Positions 34,600 to 47,164 of a stretch of 64,000 nucleotides of DNA are shown piece after piece. The notes beneath the pieces were generated by a model that did no database searches, was not told the origin of the DNA, and saw only the letters and a list, made by a program, of their open reading frames with translations. Source of the stretch: Lateolabrax maculatus (Eukaryota; Chordata; Actinopteri; Acropomatiformes; Lateolabracidae); the NCBI GenBank assembly GCA_031216445.1, contig CM062210.1, forward strand, positions 20,026,501-20,090,500. The letters are read 5' to 3'. Every line of letters starts with the position of its first letter. Position 1 is the first letter of the stretch. A program made the translations under genes and the position numbers.

Positions 34600-34955
34600 A
34601 CTCTACATGGCCGAAAACCTGGCTGCAGGGATTTGTTCCAGACGAGCATAATATCAGAGAGGTCCAAAACTGATGTTGGTCTGGCTCACAGTCTGTGTTC
34701 CAGTTCATCCTGAAGGTGTTGGATGGGGATTGAGGTCAGTGCTCTGTGCAGGCCAGGCAAGTTATTCCACACCAAACTGGGAAAACCACTTCTGTATGGA
34801 GTTGTTTTGTGCTCGGGGGTGTTGTCATGTCAAAGCAACAAACACACACTGTTGTGAGTCTAGATCAAATCTGGAACAGCCACAGGCCACCCTGTCCACA
34901 GAAGTGTATTTTAGCACCATCTGCTGGACATAACACAACCCTATAGTTGGTTATA
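34600..34955 (-). mobile_element. Tc1-like DNA transposon relic, internally deleted
   Basis: TACTCTACATGGCCGAAAAC at 34,600 resembles the outer inverted repeat of the fish Tc1-like family relic at 2.15 kb. The sequence then jumps to internal blocks, such as AAGGTGTTGGATGGGGATTG and GCCAGGCAAGTTATTCCACA, which on the minus strand encode transposase pieces. The middle is deleted and frames are broken. Confidence 0.75.
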
Positions 34956-36765
34956 AGAAGTGTATGGCTTGTTTACAAACTAAACCAGGATTAAATAGTT
35001 GTATCAAGAAAACACACTGATGAAAAGAGACTGTATGGTTTATTTCTTGACTTTGAAGAGACATCAATCACATCCATTCCCATTCAAGAACACTGACATG
35101 AATTGAGTGAGCGCGACGTTTACAGCCACAGAGCATGAAACACAATAAAGAGAGTTATATATCACAGCAACAATGAACAACGCCAAGGCCATAAACAAAG
35201 GGAAAGACAACTGAAAGCAACGTGTTTCAGACAAGTCAGCTCACAAGTACAAGCCAACTTGTTATAATGTGGCCACGCTGCTTAATGAAACCCTCACTGG
35301 GCTCCATTTGTCATCTGGGCAAATTCTGATTCACTGTCCTCAGCCCTGTCTGTGCAGTTCTGAAGCTGAACACAAGAGGGAGGTGTTTCATCAGAATTGG
35401 CATTTTTGGTTTGTAGGCGATCAGCATAATAAAAACACCACGCATGAACAAAAATTAAAGTACATTTTCTCTCTCATGTTTTCTTTTGACTGTTTACTGG
35501 CTCACTACCTGCTGGATAATTATGAGCATCTCCTCCCTGACCTCCCAAAGTCACTATCATTTATAATTCAGACAGATCTGATCACTTGTTGAATACTTGT
35601 ATACTGCTACTAGCTGAGACACATTGTGAGCCACTGCATGTTTTCATGGCATGTGGTCTAGATTTTTTCCCCCTAGTGGTTTAAGCACTTAATGATATTT
35701 CCTTTGTCCATACAGTTAGTTGCTCTTTGTGTGTTTGGCAGTAGTGGGTTCAGCTCAACAGAGTTTTATGGAATAACAGTTGTAGGACTACTAATTGGTT
35801 TGCGTTGCACGTGTCAAGACACTTGTGAAACACCATCAGTCAACTACTGTCCGACTTCTACCAAAGTGGGGTCCAAAGAAAGTAGCCATTTAGATTCAGA
35901 ATATGTGGTCGATATATCGGTATACTATACTGCAATATACCACCGCCAGCAGGGTGCCTTCCTGGAGTCGCTGCTGGTTACCTGGCAACTGCTCGGAAAC
36001 AGTTCTGCACATCAGCCTCTGTAGAACAGTGCGTTGTTGTTTTTACACTTTTTGTACAGATTAAACAAAACGAGACATGATGTGTTAATTAGTGAGCTTT
36101 AGAGGTGCCCCCCCTACGTCCAGCCTTTATTATAACACAGGTGTGAGAGTGAAAGCACATGAGCGTATTGTGGAACTATTCCTTTATGGCCTGTGAGCTG
36201 ATATGTGTCAGTGCACTGACAAATACATATCTACAGTATATATTAAAAGGCTGTTTTTAACTTACAGTCCACTGAAGTCCCTGGAATCTTTACTTTAAAC
36301 CTGCCTTCTTTATTTGTACTTCACGTGTTTATTCCCTCTCTGTCCTCAAATGCCCTGAGACAAAAAAAAAAAAATCTAAAATAAGCACCAACGGGAGGTT
36401 CCCAGTCCAAAGTGCACATATGGCTGCGTTGAATTTGTTATCAGCTGTGGGTTATTCATGTAGGCGGATAGAGTGAGAGCTGAAAGCACAGTGAGAGTGG
36501 GGATCACAACATGTCTTGTGGCTGCTGCATTGAATTCTGGTCGATTAAGGCTCCTGTCAGTGGAGAAGCAGGTTCCCTCTGCCTCCCAACTGATGGATCC
36601 CTGCCTGTGTGATTGTTGAACGTAAGCACGGGAGGAAAAACATCTCTTTTAAATCTTAAAGGGCGCTGACACCTGACAGTTACCATGCACACCGAAGACA
36701 ACAGGGCGCCTCAGCGTGGCGTCTCATCGGCTGTAATCATTCCTGGGAATTAGAACAAAATGTAA
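34956..36765. other. Non-coding, nothing firmly recognised
   Basis: The frame 35,692-36,024 includes a TATATCGGTATACTATACTG stretch that may be an old repeat. Nothing coding is supported. Confidence 0.45.
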
Positions 36766-37075
36766 GTAAGTAAAGTTTATTTAGTGGAGCAGCTTTTGCA
36801 GAGCGAGCTCACGAAGCGCTGCAAGAGAGTAGAAAATGTTAAAAATAAGACCATAAAAACTGTAAAAAGAAACAATAAAACACAAGACCTTAAAAACACA
36901 TAAAATTACAAACACTACACAGCACAAGTTTGATAGATGAGTCCTCAGCTGCTTTTTAAGAGCGTCAACAGAGGCTGTATGTCGTATGCTGGACCTGGTC
37001 AACAGCCTAGCAGCAGCGTTTTGGACCGTTTGTAGACGGATCCTGGATGCATCATACATTGCCAGTTGCTCTTTT
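36766..37075 (-). mobile_element. L2/CR1-like LINE 3' end, second lineage
   Basis: The minus strand encodes RIRLQTVQNAAARLLTRSS, a Leu-rich divergent stretch, and a terminal ALRELALQKLLH. A (TTAC)n tail lies at about 36,764-36,774. The QNAAARLLT block identifies the clade. Its tail repeat differs from the (TTGAC)n family. Confidence 0.75.
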
Positions 37076-37495
37076 TGGGTGGATTCATCCTTTAAATATG
37101 TGACTGTGTGGGCTGGCTGCAGAGCCATGCGTATGTTGCCTGAAATAATGTGCGCATGTTGATTTCCCATGTGTTTCAGGGCGGCCAGATAGCCGCACAG
37201 CACACAGCAGATGCCCAAACAGCCCCTGGCGTTCTGTGTGAAAGTCAGACATTTTATCATATCTGCTCTCTGCAGTCTCCATTTCCATACCAAAGAAGGG
37301 CCTTTCAAGTGCTGCGTCTGCCACCGGCCCCCCACGGCCCCACCATTACCCGGCTCGGTCCACATGTCCACTCACTATCGGTGTCAGGAATCGTGTCGTC
37401 GGAGGGGGAGGCCCGCTCTGTTTGCTTCTTTACATCGACAGGCCATGTTAGCTGGCTTATCTGCTAATCAGTGTGAACAAGCAATCATTCAGATG

Positions 37496-37499
<4 letters not shown>

Positions 37500-37557
<58 letters not shown>
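37500..37557 (+). repeat. (GT)29 microsatellite
   Basis: A 58-bp uninterrupted TG run, the longest perfect dinucleotide tract in the window. Confidence 0.97.
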
Positions 37558-37558
<1 letters not shown>

Positions 37559-38378
37559 TTACCCAATGTCAAATCTTGAATGTTTCTGCTCAAGCTATTA
37601 TTTCAGCTCCGTATTGATTTGAAACAGCTTGAAGTGAAGAGGCCCACATTTGCTTTCAGGTTAATCTCAGTTATTATGATTTGGACATGCTTATTTAAAT
37701 AAAGCCATTAAAGTAAATCAAAGATCGGAGCCAAAGCTTGATCACAAGTACAGGGAAGAGAAATGTTTTAAGGGGGACCCGGAGCAAAGCTGTCCATGAA
37801 AACCATCATTATTGGAACACACAAACGCGACTTCGGCCTTGTGCCCAAAAACAGCTGCTCTCCACCGACTAAGAGACGTCAGAGCATGATGGGAAATGCC
37901 TGGCTGACTGGCTCATTTGTTTGACCAGAAATCTTAGGTTCCATGGAAACTGCAATTTGAACATCAGTTCATTAACGGTGGAAGAAGCAGGCAGAGAGAG
38001 TTGGCCGGCAGGACGCTGGGTGAGACAGAGATTGACCAGGCGGAGGCAGAGAGAGCCTGAGCTGGTAGTTTGAAAGCTGGCTGGGCAGACACTGACGAGG
38101 CAGCAAACAAAGACAAAGGAATGATGAACCCCGTACATGGAGTTCAGACCGACACAGAAGATAATTGACCAACTTTGTGTCACGGCCGCAGCGTTCATAC
38201 CACATAGGCAGACTGAACAATCTGGCAAAGACTGGAGTGAAGAGCCGGGGTATATATACTGCAGGAGCTTGATGAGTAGATGGATCTCAGGTGTTCAGGC
38301 TGATTGGCAGCAGGCAGGACGGGACCCACACTAGGAATAAAAGTGAGGCACATCCGAACCATGACAATGATTCTCATT
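37558..38378. other. Non-coding, nothing recognised
   Basis: The overlapping minus-strand frames at 37,869-38,228 lack motifs and splice context. No feature is supported. Confidence 0.45.
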
Positions 38379-38843
38379 CGAGATGAACTGTGTCTCGCCT
38401 GGAAAGTGGATGAGATCAGGCGGCAGCAGCAGGGGGCGGTGACAAAAAGCTGCAGTCAAGTCGGATAGTTTCCAGCCGCCTTCAAAGAATATACAGGAAG
38501 TGATGGAAATATTTGCTTCCTGTTCGATCCATCTGTAGGCTGTCTGTAGTTTAAGTAGAGCCAAAGATGAACTGTCTCTGATGGAGTTTACATAAAAACA
38601 ATGATGCGACCCTAACTTTAAGAAATGTAAATACTGAATCAACGTCCTCACAGCTTCATACAGGCATCACAGAGGAACAGCAGCAGTGAGGACGATAACA
38701 CACAAGTTTCCTTCATTGAGAGACAGAATATAAAAGACTCAGTTCCCAAGTTTTGAATAGCTTTTCTGTCACTTCACAATAATTATAACTTGGACTAAAC
38801 ATATTCCTCTTTTCTGGTTGACAAATGCTGTCATCAAGTTGTA
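38379..38843 (+). repeat. Dispersed repeat, copy B of an unnamed pair
   Basis: It matches copy A at 22,108 in the same strand and order and is about 100 bp longer, with an extra stretch around 38,640-38,730. The two copies sit on either side of hccs. Confidence 0.65.
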
Positions 38844-39029
38844 CTTAGGCTTGGTTGAATAGTAGTATAAAATAAAAATAAGAACAAAATTGAAACTATA
38901 CAAGAGCAATTAAACTCAAACTCAAATTACAGGCAATAGCAATACACATGGTACCCACAACTGTTGTTTACAAGAACTAGCAAAGTGACATAGTGGTGAC
39001 ATTGGTAACAGCAAGTCATAAATAAAGTA

Positions 39030-40150
39030 TACAATAATAATAATATTTATTTGAATAGTGCCTTTCTTAACAAGGTTACAGGGTGAAAGGTGAAAGTAAA
39101 AAAAATATAATGCAAATATACAACATCAACAACCAGTGATACCCAAACAATAAGAGAAAACTATTATGAACAAGTAACAAGCATAGAAGAACTGGAATCG
39201 TACATAGACTGTTAATACAAGTGCACCAAGCTGCTGCTTGGGCAGGCTGTTCCAGAGACTGGGGGCATTCATAGCAAAGGCCTGGTCACTCTTGGTAACT
39301 AACTTAGTACAAGCAGTAGAGCCATATCAGAGGACCTCAGGTTACGACCTGACATATAAGAGATTAGGAGCTCAGTGAGGTAGCTAGGTGCCAGACCATG
39401 AAGAGTTTTAAAAGTTAATGATAACATCTTAAAATCTGATTGGCAGCCAGTGAAGTGCTCCTAAAACCGTAGTAATGTGATCAAATCTTCTCGTACCAGT
39501 AATAAGTCTAGCAGCCACATTCTGCACCAACTGCAGGTGATGTAGTGAGCTTTGAGACAGGAGTAAAGGGCCTTGCAGTAGTCTAAACGAGAAGAGACGA
39601 ACAACCAACTCTACTGAGATCTTGATAAAGTCTGGATAAAAAGGATATTATTTTAGAAAGGTTTCTCAGGTGCAGGAAGCAAGATCAAACAACCTTTTTT
39701 ACTCAAGCATCAAAACAAAGGGGCGAGGCAGGCCTTAAGGGAAGCTAGACAACTGGAGTTGGAGGTTTTGAGATGGATATAAAGCTGTGTCATCTGTGTA
39801 ACAGTGGAATTGGATGTTATGCTCATAGATGGCATGGCGTAGGGGGAGCATATAAATGATAAAGGGCCAAGGATAGACCCTTGCAGAACACTACAAGTGA
39901 GATGGGCTGACAGAGGAAAGGCATTACCAACGGCAAAGGAGAGGGTTCTATCTGAAAGGCAGGAACGCAGCCGGTGAAGGGTGGTGGCGCCGAAACCTTC
40001 TTAGTGATTCAACACTATGGTGTAGTCCACCGTGTCAAACGCTGTGGTTTAAACTAGAAGGATCGTGATCAAGGAGTTGCAGCATGTATTGGCACAAGTA
40101 AGTCGTTAGTGACCGGACAGGATTAATACAGGTGTCTGTGGTGTGGTGAG
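39030..40150 (-). mobile_element. Degraded L2-like LINE reverse transcriptase
   Basis: Reading the minus strand piecewise gives VFDTVDYTI-like, SVLQGSILGPLSFIYMLPL, IYEHNIQFHCYTDDTQLY (the YADD box decayed to YTDD), LQLVQNVAARLITGTRR, HWLPIRF and LYMSGRNLRSSD. All are blocks of an L2-like ORF2 C-terminal half, broken by many stops. The 3' end near 39,035 carries an ATTTATTTGAATAGTGCC-type tail. Confidence 0.78.
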
Positions 40151-40394
40151 GTTGATCCAGCCTTGCAAAGTATGTAGTTCCTTGACAAAAAAATAAATAA
40201 AAAATTCGCAAATTTATTATTTTATAATCTACTTCAAATTTTTTCGTAAATTTACGACAATACTTTAATTTCCTACAATGGCTCTAATACGCACACACAC
40301 ACCTACCATATCACCTTCCCTAACACCCTGATTCTTTACTTTACCTACACAATATCCCAGTCTGTACATTGTGCTCACAAGCTAGGGGGCGGGG

Positions 40395-40640
40395 GGAACA
40401 AGCACAAATATTATCAGAGGAAAAAGAGTGTATCTGATTATTGTCTGGCACTTTGCTCATTAGCTGCAATAAAGCGCTTAGGGAGGGAAAACAGCAGCAT
40501 AAAGCTCTGTGGGAGGCCAATTCACCCAAGAATACAGTGAACTCAGTGGATGACAGTTGAATTTGGTCGGCTAATTGGCCTTCCACAAAGACAAGAGCGT
40601 GTCCTTCTCTGTTAATTAGGGGGAGGAAAGTTAAGTTGGA
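40395..40640. promoter_or_regulatory. Candidate conserved non-coding element
   Basis: The stretch is repeat-free with ATCTGATTATTGTC, GCTCATTAGCTGCAATAAAG, CGGCTAATTGGCC and TTAATTAGGGGG. It directly follows the decayed LINE and a short AT-rich spacer. Confidence 0.25.
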
Positions 40641-42059
40641 TTAAGTTTTCTTTAACAAACAAACAAATACAACCGGAGTTATAATCATAGCATTTTAATG
40701 AACATACTGAGATAACCAATTACATGTGTTCCTTATATTTATTCAAACTCTGTCCTGTTGTACATTCTTTGCAATCTGTTCAGATGGCTGGTGTTCTTCT
40801 TTAAAGCCCTGGCATGGTGTCCTCCTGTACAGAACTCCTCCACCTTGCGACCTCCTCAGCCTCCATAACTGCATGTAGCTTCATGTCCCGTGGCCATATT
40901 TTGCCATGAAGGTAAACACACCGTATTAAAGCTTTGGTACAAAAGCCATGGGAATTTGTCCTTGTTTAATTGATACCCTCTCCCCAAGTGCCCTGAGGCG
41001 TTATGTGTGGAGTGTTTTCAGCCACTGTAGGAGTGGGACCCCACCTGGCACTGCAACTGCTAGGTGGTGCAGGTACATTATTAGTGAGCAGCTGGGGCTG
41101 CTGGCGGAGGGGGCCCCATCAGCTCTGATGCTAGTAAATCCTGCATCATCTCTGTGTGTTACCACAGAGGCCCTGTTGGTTTCCTTCTTCCTTCTCATCT
41201 AGGACTGCAAACTCAGTGTGACCAAAGTCTCCCAGACTTTTGAGGGGTTTATTTTTGGTGGGTGAAATAAAATAAATTGTTAAACACACTGCTGTTCTGA
41301 CACAATATGTCCAAAAAAGGTTTAGAGTTAGACAAAAAAGTCACGCAAATTCCACTTACTGAGATGCTCTGGACAACTCTGGAAAAAGCTAGTAAGTGGG
41401 CCTTGCGTTACAGTTACAGTAAATAAGGTCCTCAGGACAGTTTAGAAAGTGAAGAAAAAACAAATGATTGTTAATCAGCATCACAGTAGTTAATTATTTG
41501 ACTACAATTTTAAAAGTCAAAAGTAATTTATCATAGAAACTGTTGGTTACCGCTTCTGAAAGATTTGCTGCTTTTCATTTATTTTTATCACTATAAATTA
41601 GATATCTTTGAGTTTTGGGCTTTTGGTTGGACAAAATAAGACATCTGAAGATATCTCTGCTCAGAACTTCTAAAGACAGTCCCGTGACAGAAAAAACAGC
41701 GCGCCCCTCGGATCGTCTGGGTCTGAGCTACGATTTCAAAATCAGACCCCATGTTTCCCGTCTGTCACACTGTGCCGGCTTGTCCACAGGCCAGCGCATG
41801 TATCCCGGCCAAATGGGAAAATTGTCCATTTGGTCTGTCCGTTTGGGTAACTTTTTACCCCTGGCAGTGTCGAAAACTATGATTAGGAACAATAGTACCA
41901 ATAGAAAATGGGGCTAATGCAGTCAAACCAATCAAATGGAGCCATTCACACTCCTGTCTGAAAGCCAAGAGATTAATTAAAGAATGAGTGAGTAAGACAG
42001 AGAGGAGACTGATGTCCAAACACCGACAGAGTGAAGGCAGAGTTAAGTGAGCAGTGATC

Positions 42060-42340
42060 TAAAAGAGATGGAGTGCTAGATGAAATGGAAGCAGACAGCT
42101 TGGACGTAGCCGGGAGCTTCATCACACATCTCCTCGGGGATGCAATCAGTCCTCCTCCAATTTGGTGCACGCCGCTTATCGCACTACCGGGAGCCATGAC
42201 CCAGCGACTTTTACGGTGTGGTGGACTGGCAAATGGAGAGATACACCCGTCTGCCTGCCAATGTCTTTTAATGAGCGTGCCGATAAACAGTGAGGAGGAG
42301 GGCCAAAGCTGAGGCCCTTTATAATTACTTCTCCAATGAT
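42060..42340. promoter_or_regulatory. Candidate conserved non-coding element
   Basis: The sequence is balanced in composition with CpGs (GACGTAGCCGGG, GCACGCCGCTTATCGC, GTGCCGATAAACAG) unlike the AT-rich surroundings. Short ORFs here lack protein-like features. Confidence 0.25.
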
Positions 42341-43544
42341 CACCCTATTTCACCCTGTATACTGGATCAATATTACAAGACATGGCCTTGATGACTTACA
42401 AAGTCACTTAATCTCACTTGATACTGCCTTTACTGAGGGAGGATGGGAGGAGGTCTTTATACAGGGAGGAATGGCTAAAGGGGGGTGGGGAAGAATGGTT
42501 CTCATTGGATAATTGACACATATTCAGCTATCTTGTAGTGAATATCAAGGCTGTGTTTTTACCCATTCTGTAGAGCTGTACTCATTACACTGACTGAATG
42601 AAGGGCAGATGCTCACATTTATAGTGAATAAAAAAAAGGTTATGGAAAATAAAACATTTGGCTCTCAAATGCATTTTAAAAATAAATAATTGAATAAATA
42701 TTTAATAAAGTATAGCCCATATGTGTAGGATGTGAACATTTCTGACTTTTGTGACACCTAGTCACTATATCAAAAAAACAAAACAAGCACACTGTACTGA
42801 GAAATGAATGAGCTGAAAGCGACATCAATTGCAACAATTCTTCTACAAAGAAAACCAGTGACACTTTATGTTACGGGTCCGTAATCTCCTAATAATTAAA
42901 AATAAGATTTCTGGAAAAACAATGTAAATTGGTAACTGTTATGAAAAATAGGAATTTCCTTAGGTAAAACCTAATAAATATTTATTCATTAAATTTTAGA
43001 AATGTTGTTTATACATATATAGCATGCAAGCACGGATTATCCACTGGGCCGCTGCTCGGGGGCCTCCCACTTCTAGGGACCACCACAAATTTCATATGTC
43101 ACATTTTTGCCTGTTCAGCTGACCTGTTATGCTCTGACTAACAAACATTCTAAGTCAAACTAGCAATTCATTTGATTGACTTAATTGGACATGTACCAAT
43201 TGAACTCCAAAAGTTTTACAAGGAAACTACTTAGGAAAAAATTTCCATCTGTGCCCAGCAGGTCAGCTTACACTTGTAGAAATGGGAAGTGTGCCTACAG
43301 GCAAGCGTACAATTTAACATACCTGGAGGATTCAAGTGTCTAACATTAAATGAATAATGAATGAACAGTTACTTGCATTTATATAGTGCCGTTCTTTAAA
43401 GGCAATTTCTCTGCAAATTAAAAGCTCCTTATACACAAATCAGATATTTAAACTCTAAAAAGATTCAAATGTCTTGGAACTTTGTCTCTATAATTAATAC
43501 CGAATAAACAAATGAAACTTCATCCCACCACAAAGACTCTGGTT

Positions 43545-44200
43545 TAGTCAATTGTCCTCCTGTGGTATCCTCTTTGTGGGTCGTGACATGGCTGAAGAGG
43601 CTGGTCCGAAAACCACAGCCTCTGTTGCAGCGTGGGCACAGAGGTATGGTGCTGATGGTGGCTGGAGGCGGAGAGTCTCTCCTTTCTTTGCTGCTACTCG
43701 TCTTTCATGGGGCCCTGTTTGTCCACATTGGCCTGAGCAAGTCAGTTGTGTGACGGTGGAACGTTTTGAAGCAGATCTCGATGTTGCCCCTGTACCAGGT
43801 GCATGCCGGCCTGTTTGTGGTTGGGAGTGGAGGATGTGTTCAGGAAGGGGTGAGTCTGGCATTCTCATTACATGGCCAGTTGGTGTTTAGTGATGCTGGT
43901 GGGATGTAGTCGATGTTACCTTTCTCTAGGGCACTGAGGTCTGTGCATCTTTATCTATCCAGTTGATGCTCAAGCCTTTTTGGAGACCTGATGTGTCCAC
44001 CGTACTGAACAACTGCCTTATACGTCCTTATTCTCAAACACTCACATGTATTTCCTTGTCAGTGTCAGCTCTGGGGGAGGGGGGGCTCCCAAAGTAGGAA
44101 AGTGATCCACTTTTTTTAAGTTTGGCGTTGTCAGTGTGGAGAAGCGGTGCTGTCTGGAGGTGGCTGACGGAGAACTTTGTCTTTTTTATGTTCAGGGCCG
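43545..44200 (-). mobile_element. LINE ORF2 C-terminal relic with zinc-knuckle end
   Basis: Minus-strand pieces read KKDKVLRQPPPDS, YFGSPPS, IRQLFSTVDTSGLQKGLSI, GHVMRMPDSPLPEHILHSQ, and a final IPLCPRCNRGCGFRTSLFSH with the C-x2-C...H spacing found at the end of some fish LINE polyproteins. Several frameshifts are present. The clade was not assigned. Confidence 0.65.
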
Positions 44201-47127
44201 ATTAGAATAATAAGAGAGATACTATAATCACATTCAAATTCTAAAAAAAATACTGCTGCACCTATATGCTGGATTGCAATGTTGCTCAGCGTTTTGTAGT
44301 GCAGTCCTGTAGAATTCCAGTCCAAAATTCTGATTGCTTCATGCGGCCTACCTGGTTAATTTTATATTGGCTGAACTCTTTGTCATCTCTTTATACGCCA
44401 CATATCATCCAGAAAGGGCTTTATGAAACAGTGACAAAGGAGCACACACCTCCAAACAAGTACACTTCACCTCATGGGAGAGGAGCTCTACTCCAGGACC
44501 ACTTTACTAGGTACAGTAATTAGACAGCAATGTTCCAGTGAACAATACCAGCTGTTAGACAAGGCCTAAGGTACTGTATACCCCGTACACACATGACTAT
44601 TCATTAATGTACTGTATTTTTCTTCATATTCCAATTTGTTGTCACTATGACCCCTATTCTCTGCCTATGCATGCATGATGAGTGGCGTATTCACCCAGCG
44701 TCCATTCACATCACCGTTAGCCATTGTTTCTGCTCAAGCAGAAACCGCTTGTCTGGCGAGCGCTAATTACATCCTTGATTAGGAGGAGAAGCAATGAAAG
44801 AAATACAGAGCTCAGTAAGAAATAAGAGAGGTAACCCCAACCCCCTGCCTCGGGTGGACCAAGACACTCGCTGGAGACTTGACGTGTACATTTGTGTTTG
44901 TGTGTGTGTGACACAAAAAGATAGCGTTTGTCTGCCTATCTATGAACATATATTATGATGTGCCATTTTGCTGTACCAGTACTAATACCAGCGTATATCA
45001 CTGTATGTGTGTTGATGGGTATATGTTTTTTGCAGTTTATTCTGCTATACTCGGTCGATGCAGATGGCCGCCCACCCAGAGCCTGGTTCTGCTCGAGGTT
45101 TCTACCTGTTAAAAGGGAGTTTTTCCTCACCACTGTCACCAAGTGCTGCTCATGGTGGGAACTGTTGGGTCTCTGTAAATAATATTTTAAAGAGTATGGT
45201 CTAGACCTACTCTATGTGAAAGCGTCTTGAGATAACTTTTGCTATACAAATAAAATGGACTTGACTTGACTTGCAGTGCCAAAATACACTGCTAAATGCA
45301 AGCATAAATACAGCACCATTTACACTGTGTATGATAAAATCCTGCAGTGATGTCGCCATCTAGCATTAAATGCCAAATAGTAGGGCAGCAATGAACCAAT
45401 AAACAGGTGTTTGATTCATTGATTTATTTATTTTTTTTGTGAATTAGTAACTAATTGTGGCCAGTTTCCACCCCTATGACCACCTGTCTCACGTACAGTG
45501 GTAAATATAGGTAAGTAACGCTGTAGTGTCCCAACTAAGCCCTCCAAGAACAGAGCTGGGCTGTGAAGCCACTTTGGAGTAGCGACTGTAGGGGGTGTTC
45601 CAACTTCCGCATTCATTACGTTACGCACACTTGACCCAAAAGCTTTTTTCCATTCACAATAGTTGAAAAAGCAGCGGCTATAAAAGGGTGAATACATTTT
45701 TCTGAGTATCACAAACCCCCGAAATGACTCTTTGTTATCAGAATTTGATCCATTCGGTCTAATGACATTTGGAAAGTCTAGATAAGTCATATGATTCAGT
45801 TATTTTATCTCATTCATGTGTGGAGGGAGCCAACAGGATTCAGATGGAGAAGTCTTAGAGGCACATGCTCTCACCCGGCTCAGCTGAGGAGGACTACACT
45901 GAGCATGCTCTACGGGTCCAAAAACACAGAAACATGTGGAAGCCAGCTGAAGCTTTTTCAGTGTATGTGGCCATTTAGCAAAGTTCACTGGAGGCATTAT
46001 CAAGTTCTCCCTAATACATACAATATATGGACTCAACTCAGGTGTTAAAATACCTAAAACAGAAGTATGAAGGCTAATGAAATAAAACATTGGCTCAGTG
46101 TTGGCAACATCTAGCAACCTGGTGACCCAACCCCCCTACAGTACACAATGAACTGACAGAGAAGCTTTTCATACAGTATAAAGCAGCTGTGAACAAACTG
46201 TAAGAATTATATAAGAGATCAATGCAGACTGACATTCCTGCTTTAACCACATTAAAGATTACTTTTTAGATGCCAGTTTAAACACATCTACTGACTGGGG
46301 AGTGTTTAATTGAATTAGTTTACTTGCATTTTAAGGATTATTATGTTATTGCTGCACATTTGCCTCAAGTATTTAGTTTGCTAACCAAAAACCAAAACAC
46401 CACGCAAGGAGAATTTCAAGCTCAGGAGAATACCAAGCAGTCAGAGCGCTGCTTGTGCAGGTTGTTGCACCGCCACAAAAAGTACGTCTTCTGCCTCAAA
46501 GGAAAGGAATTCATGAGCAAAAAAACACTCAGTTCATTACAGAGGTTTTTCTGCGACAGCCTTACTTGTGGTGGCTAATGTTAACAAACTTTGCTGTGTA
46601 ACTGGCATCACTGACATGACTTTATGTCTCTTCTCTACTTGTGTTGTAGTTATGCTACAGTCACAGGCTGGCTTCAATCAACTCCCTTTACTTCATAAAT
46701 GAACTAAAGTTACTTGAGGAGAACTTGTACTGACATTACACCTTCTTTGACAAGAAGTGTCCACAGTTCAGATTGAAAATTATGAAAGGTAGCATTTGTC
46801 GACTTTAAACATTACAATGCTATTCTGTAGTTTTTGCTTCCACCTTGCTTTTTTTTCTGACACCCATAAATCCTTGCGGCCTTTTGAAAAGAATATTATG
46901 AAATTTCACTTTGATATGAGTTTGATATTTTCAGATTTGTGCAGTGTTTGTTTCCTTCACGCAGCGAGTGTCTGGCTTTCTCATTACTAACACATTTACC
47001 TACTGGTAGGATCAATAGCAGGTTTTTCTGCCTGTCAGTGGCATATACAGTAGAGGCTGTAATGTCAACTACAGGACCTCAATGCTGGGGGTAAACAAAA
47101 TAACAGTGAAATCTTACAATGTAATAT
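44201..47127. other. Non-coding apart from the L2-like tail copy
   Basis: Outside 45,053-45,275 there are only short frames without motifs. CTGTAGGGGGTGTTCC near 45,585 may belong to a dispersed repeat, but I could not place it. Confidence 0.45.
45053..45275 (+). mobile_element. 3'-end copy of the L2-like LINE, opposite orientation
   Basis: The same 3'-UTR sequence appears here in sense orientation: GGTCGATGCAGATGGCCGCC through CTATACAAATAAAATGGACT, closed by (TTGAC)n at 45,259-45,273. It is 5'-truncated at about 45,053. Confidence 0.9.
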
Positions 47128-47164
47128 CCCCCACACCCACCCCAGCCCCCAACCCCCACCCCCA
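47128..47164 (-). other. C-rich tract (G-quadruplex potential on minus strand)
   Basis: Six runs of three to five C lie within 37 bp, separated by one to three bases. Confidence 0.7.

Noticed and set aside
36781..37371. 196-codon minus-strand ORF as a novel gene
   Set aside because: Its downstream half is LINE sequence (QNAAARLLT). The upstream half has no family features.
43552..43890. 112-codon + strand ORF
   Set aside because: It is the antisense shadow of a LINE C-terminus, whose minus-strand reading has the recognisable blocks.
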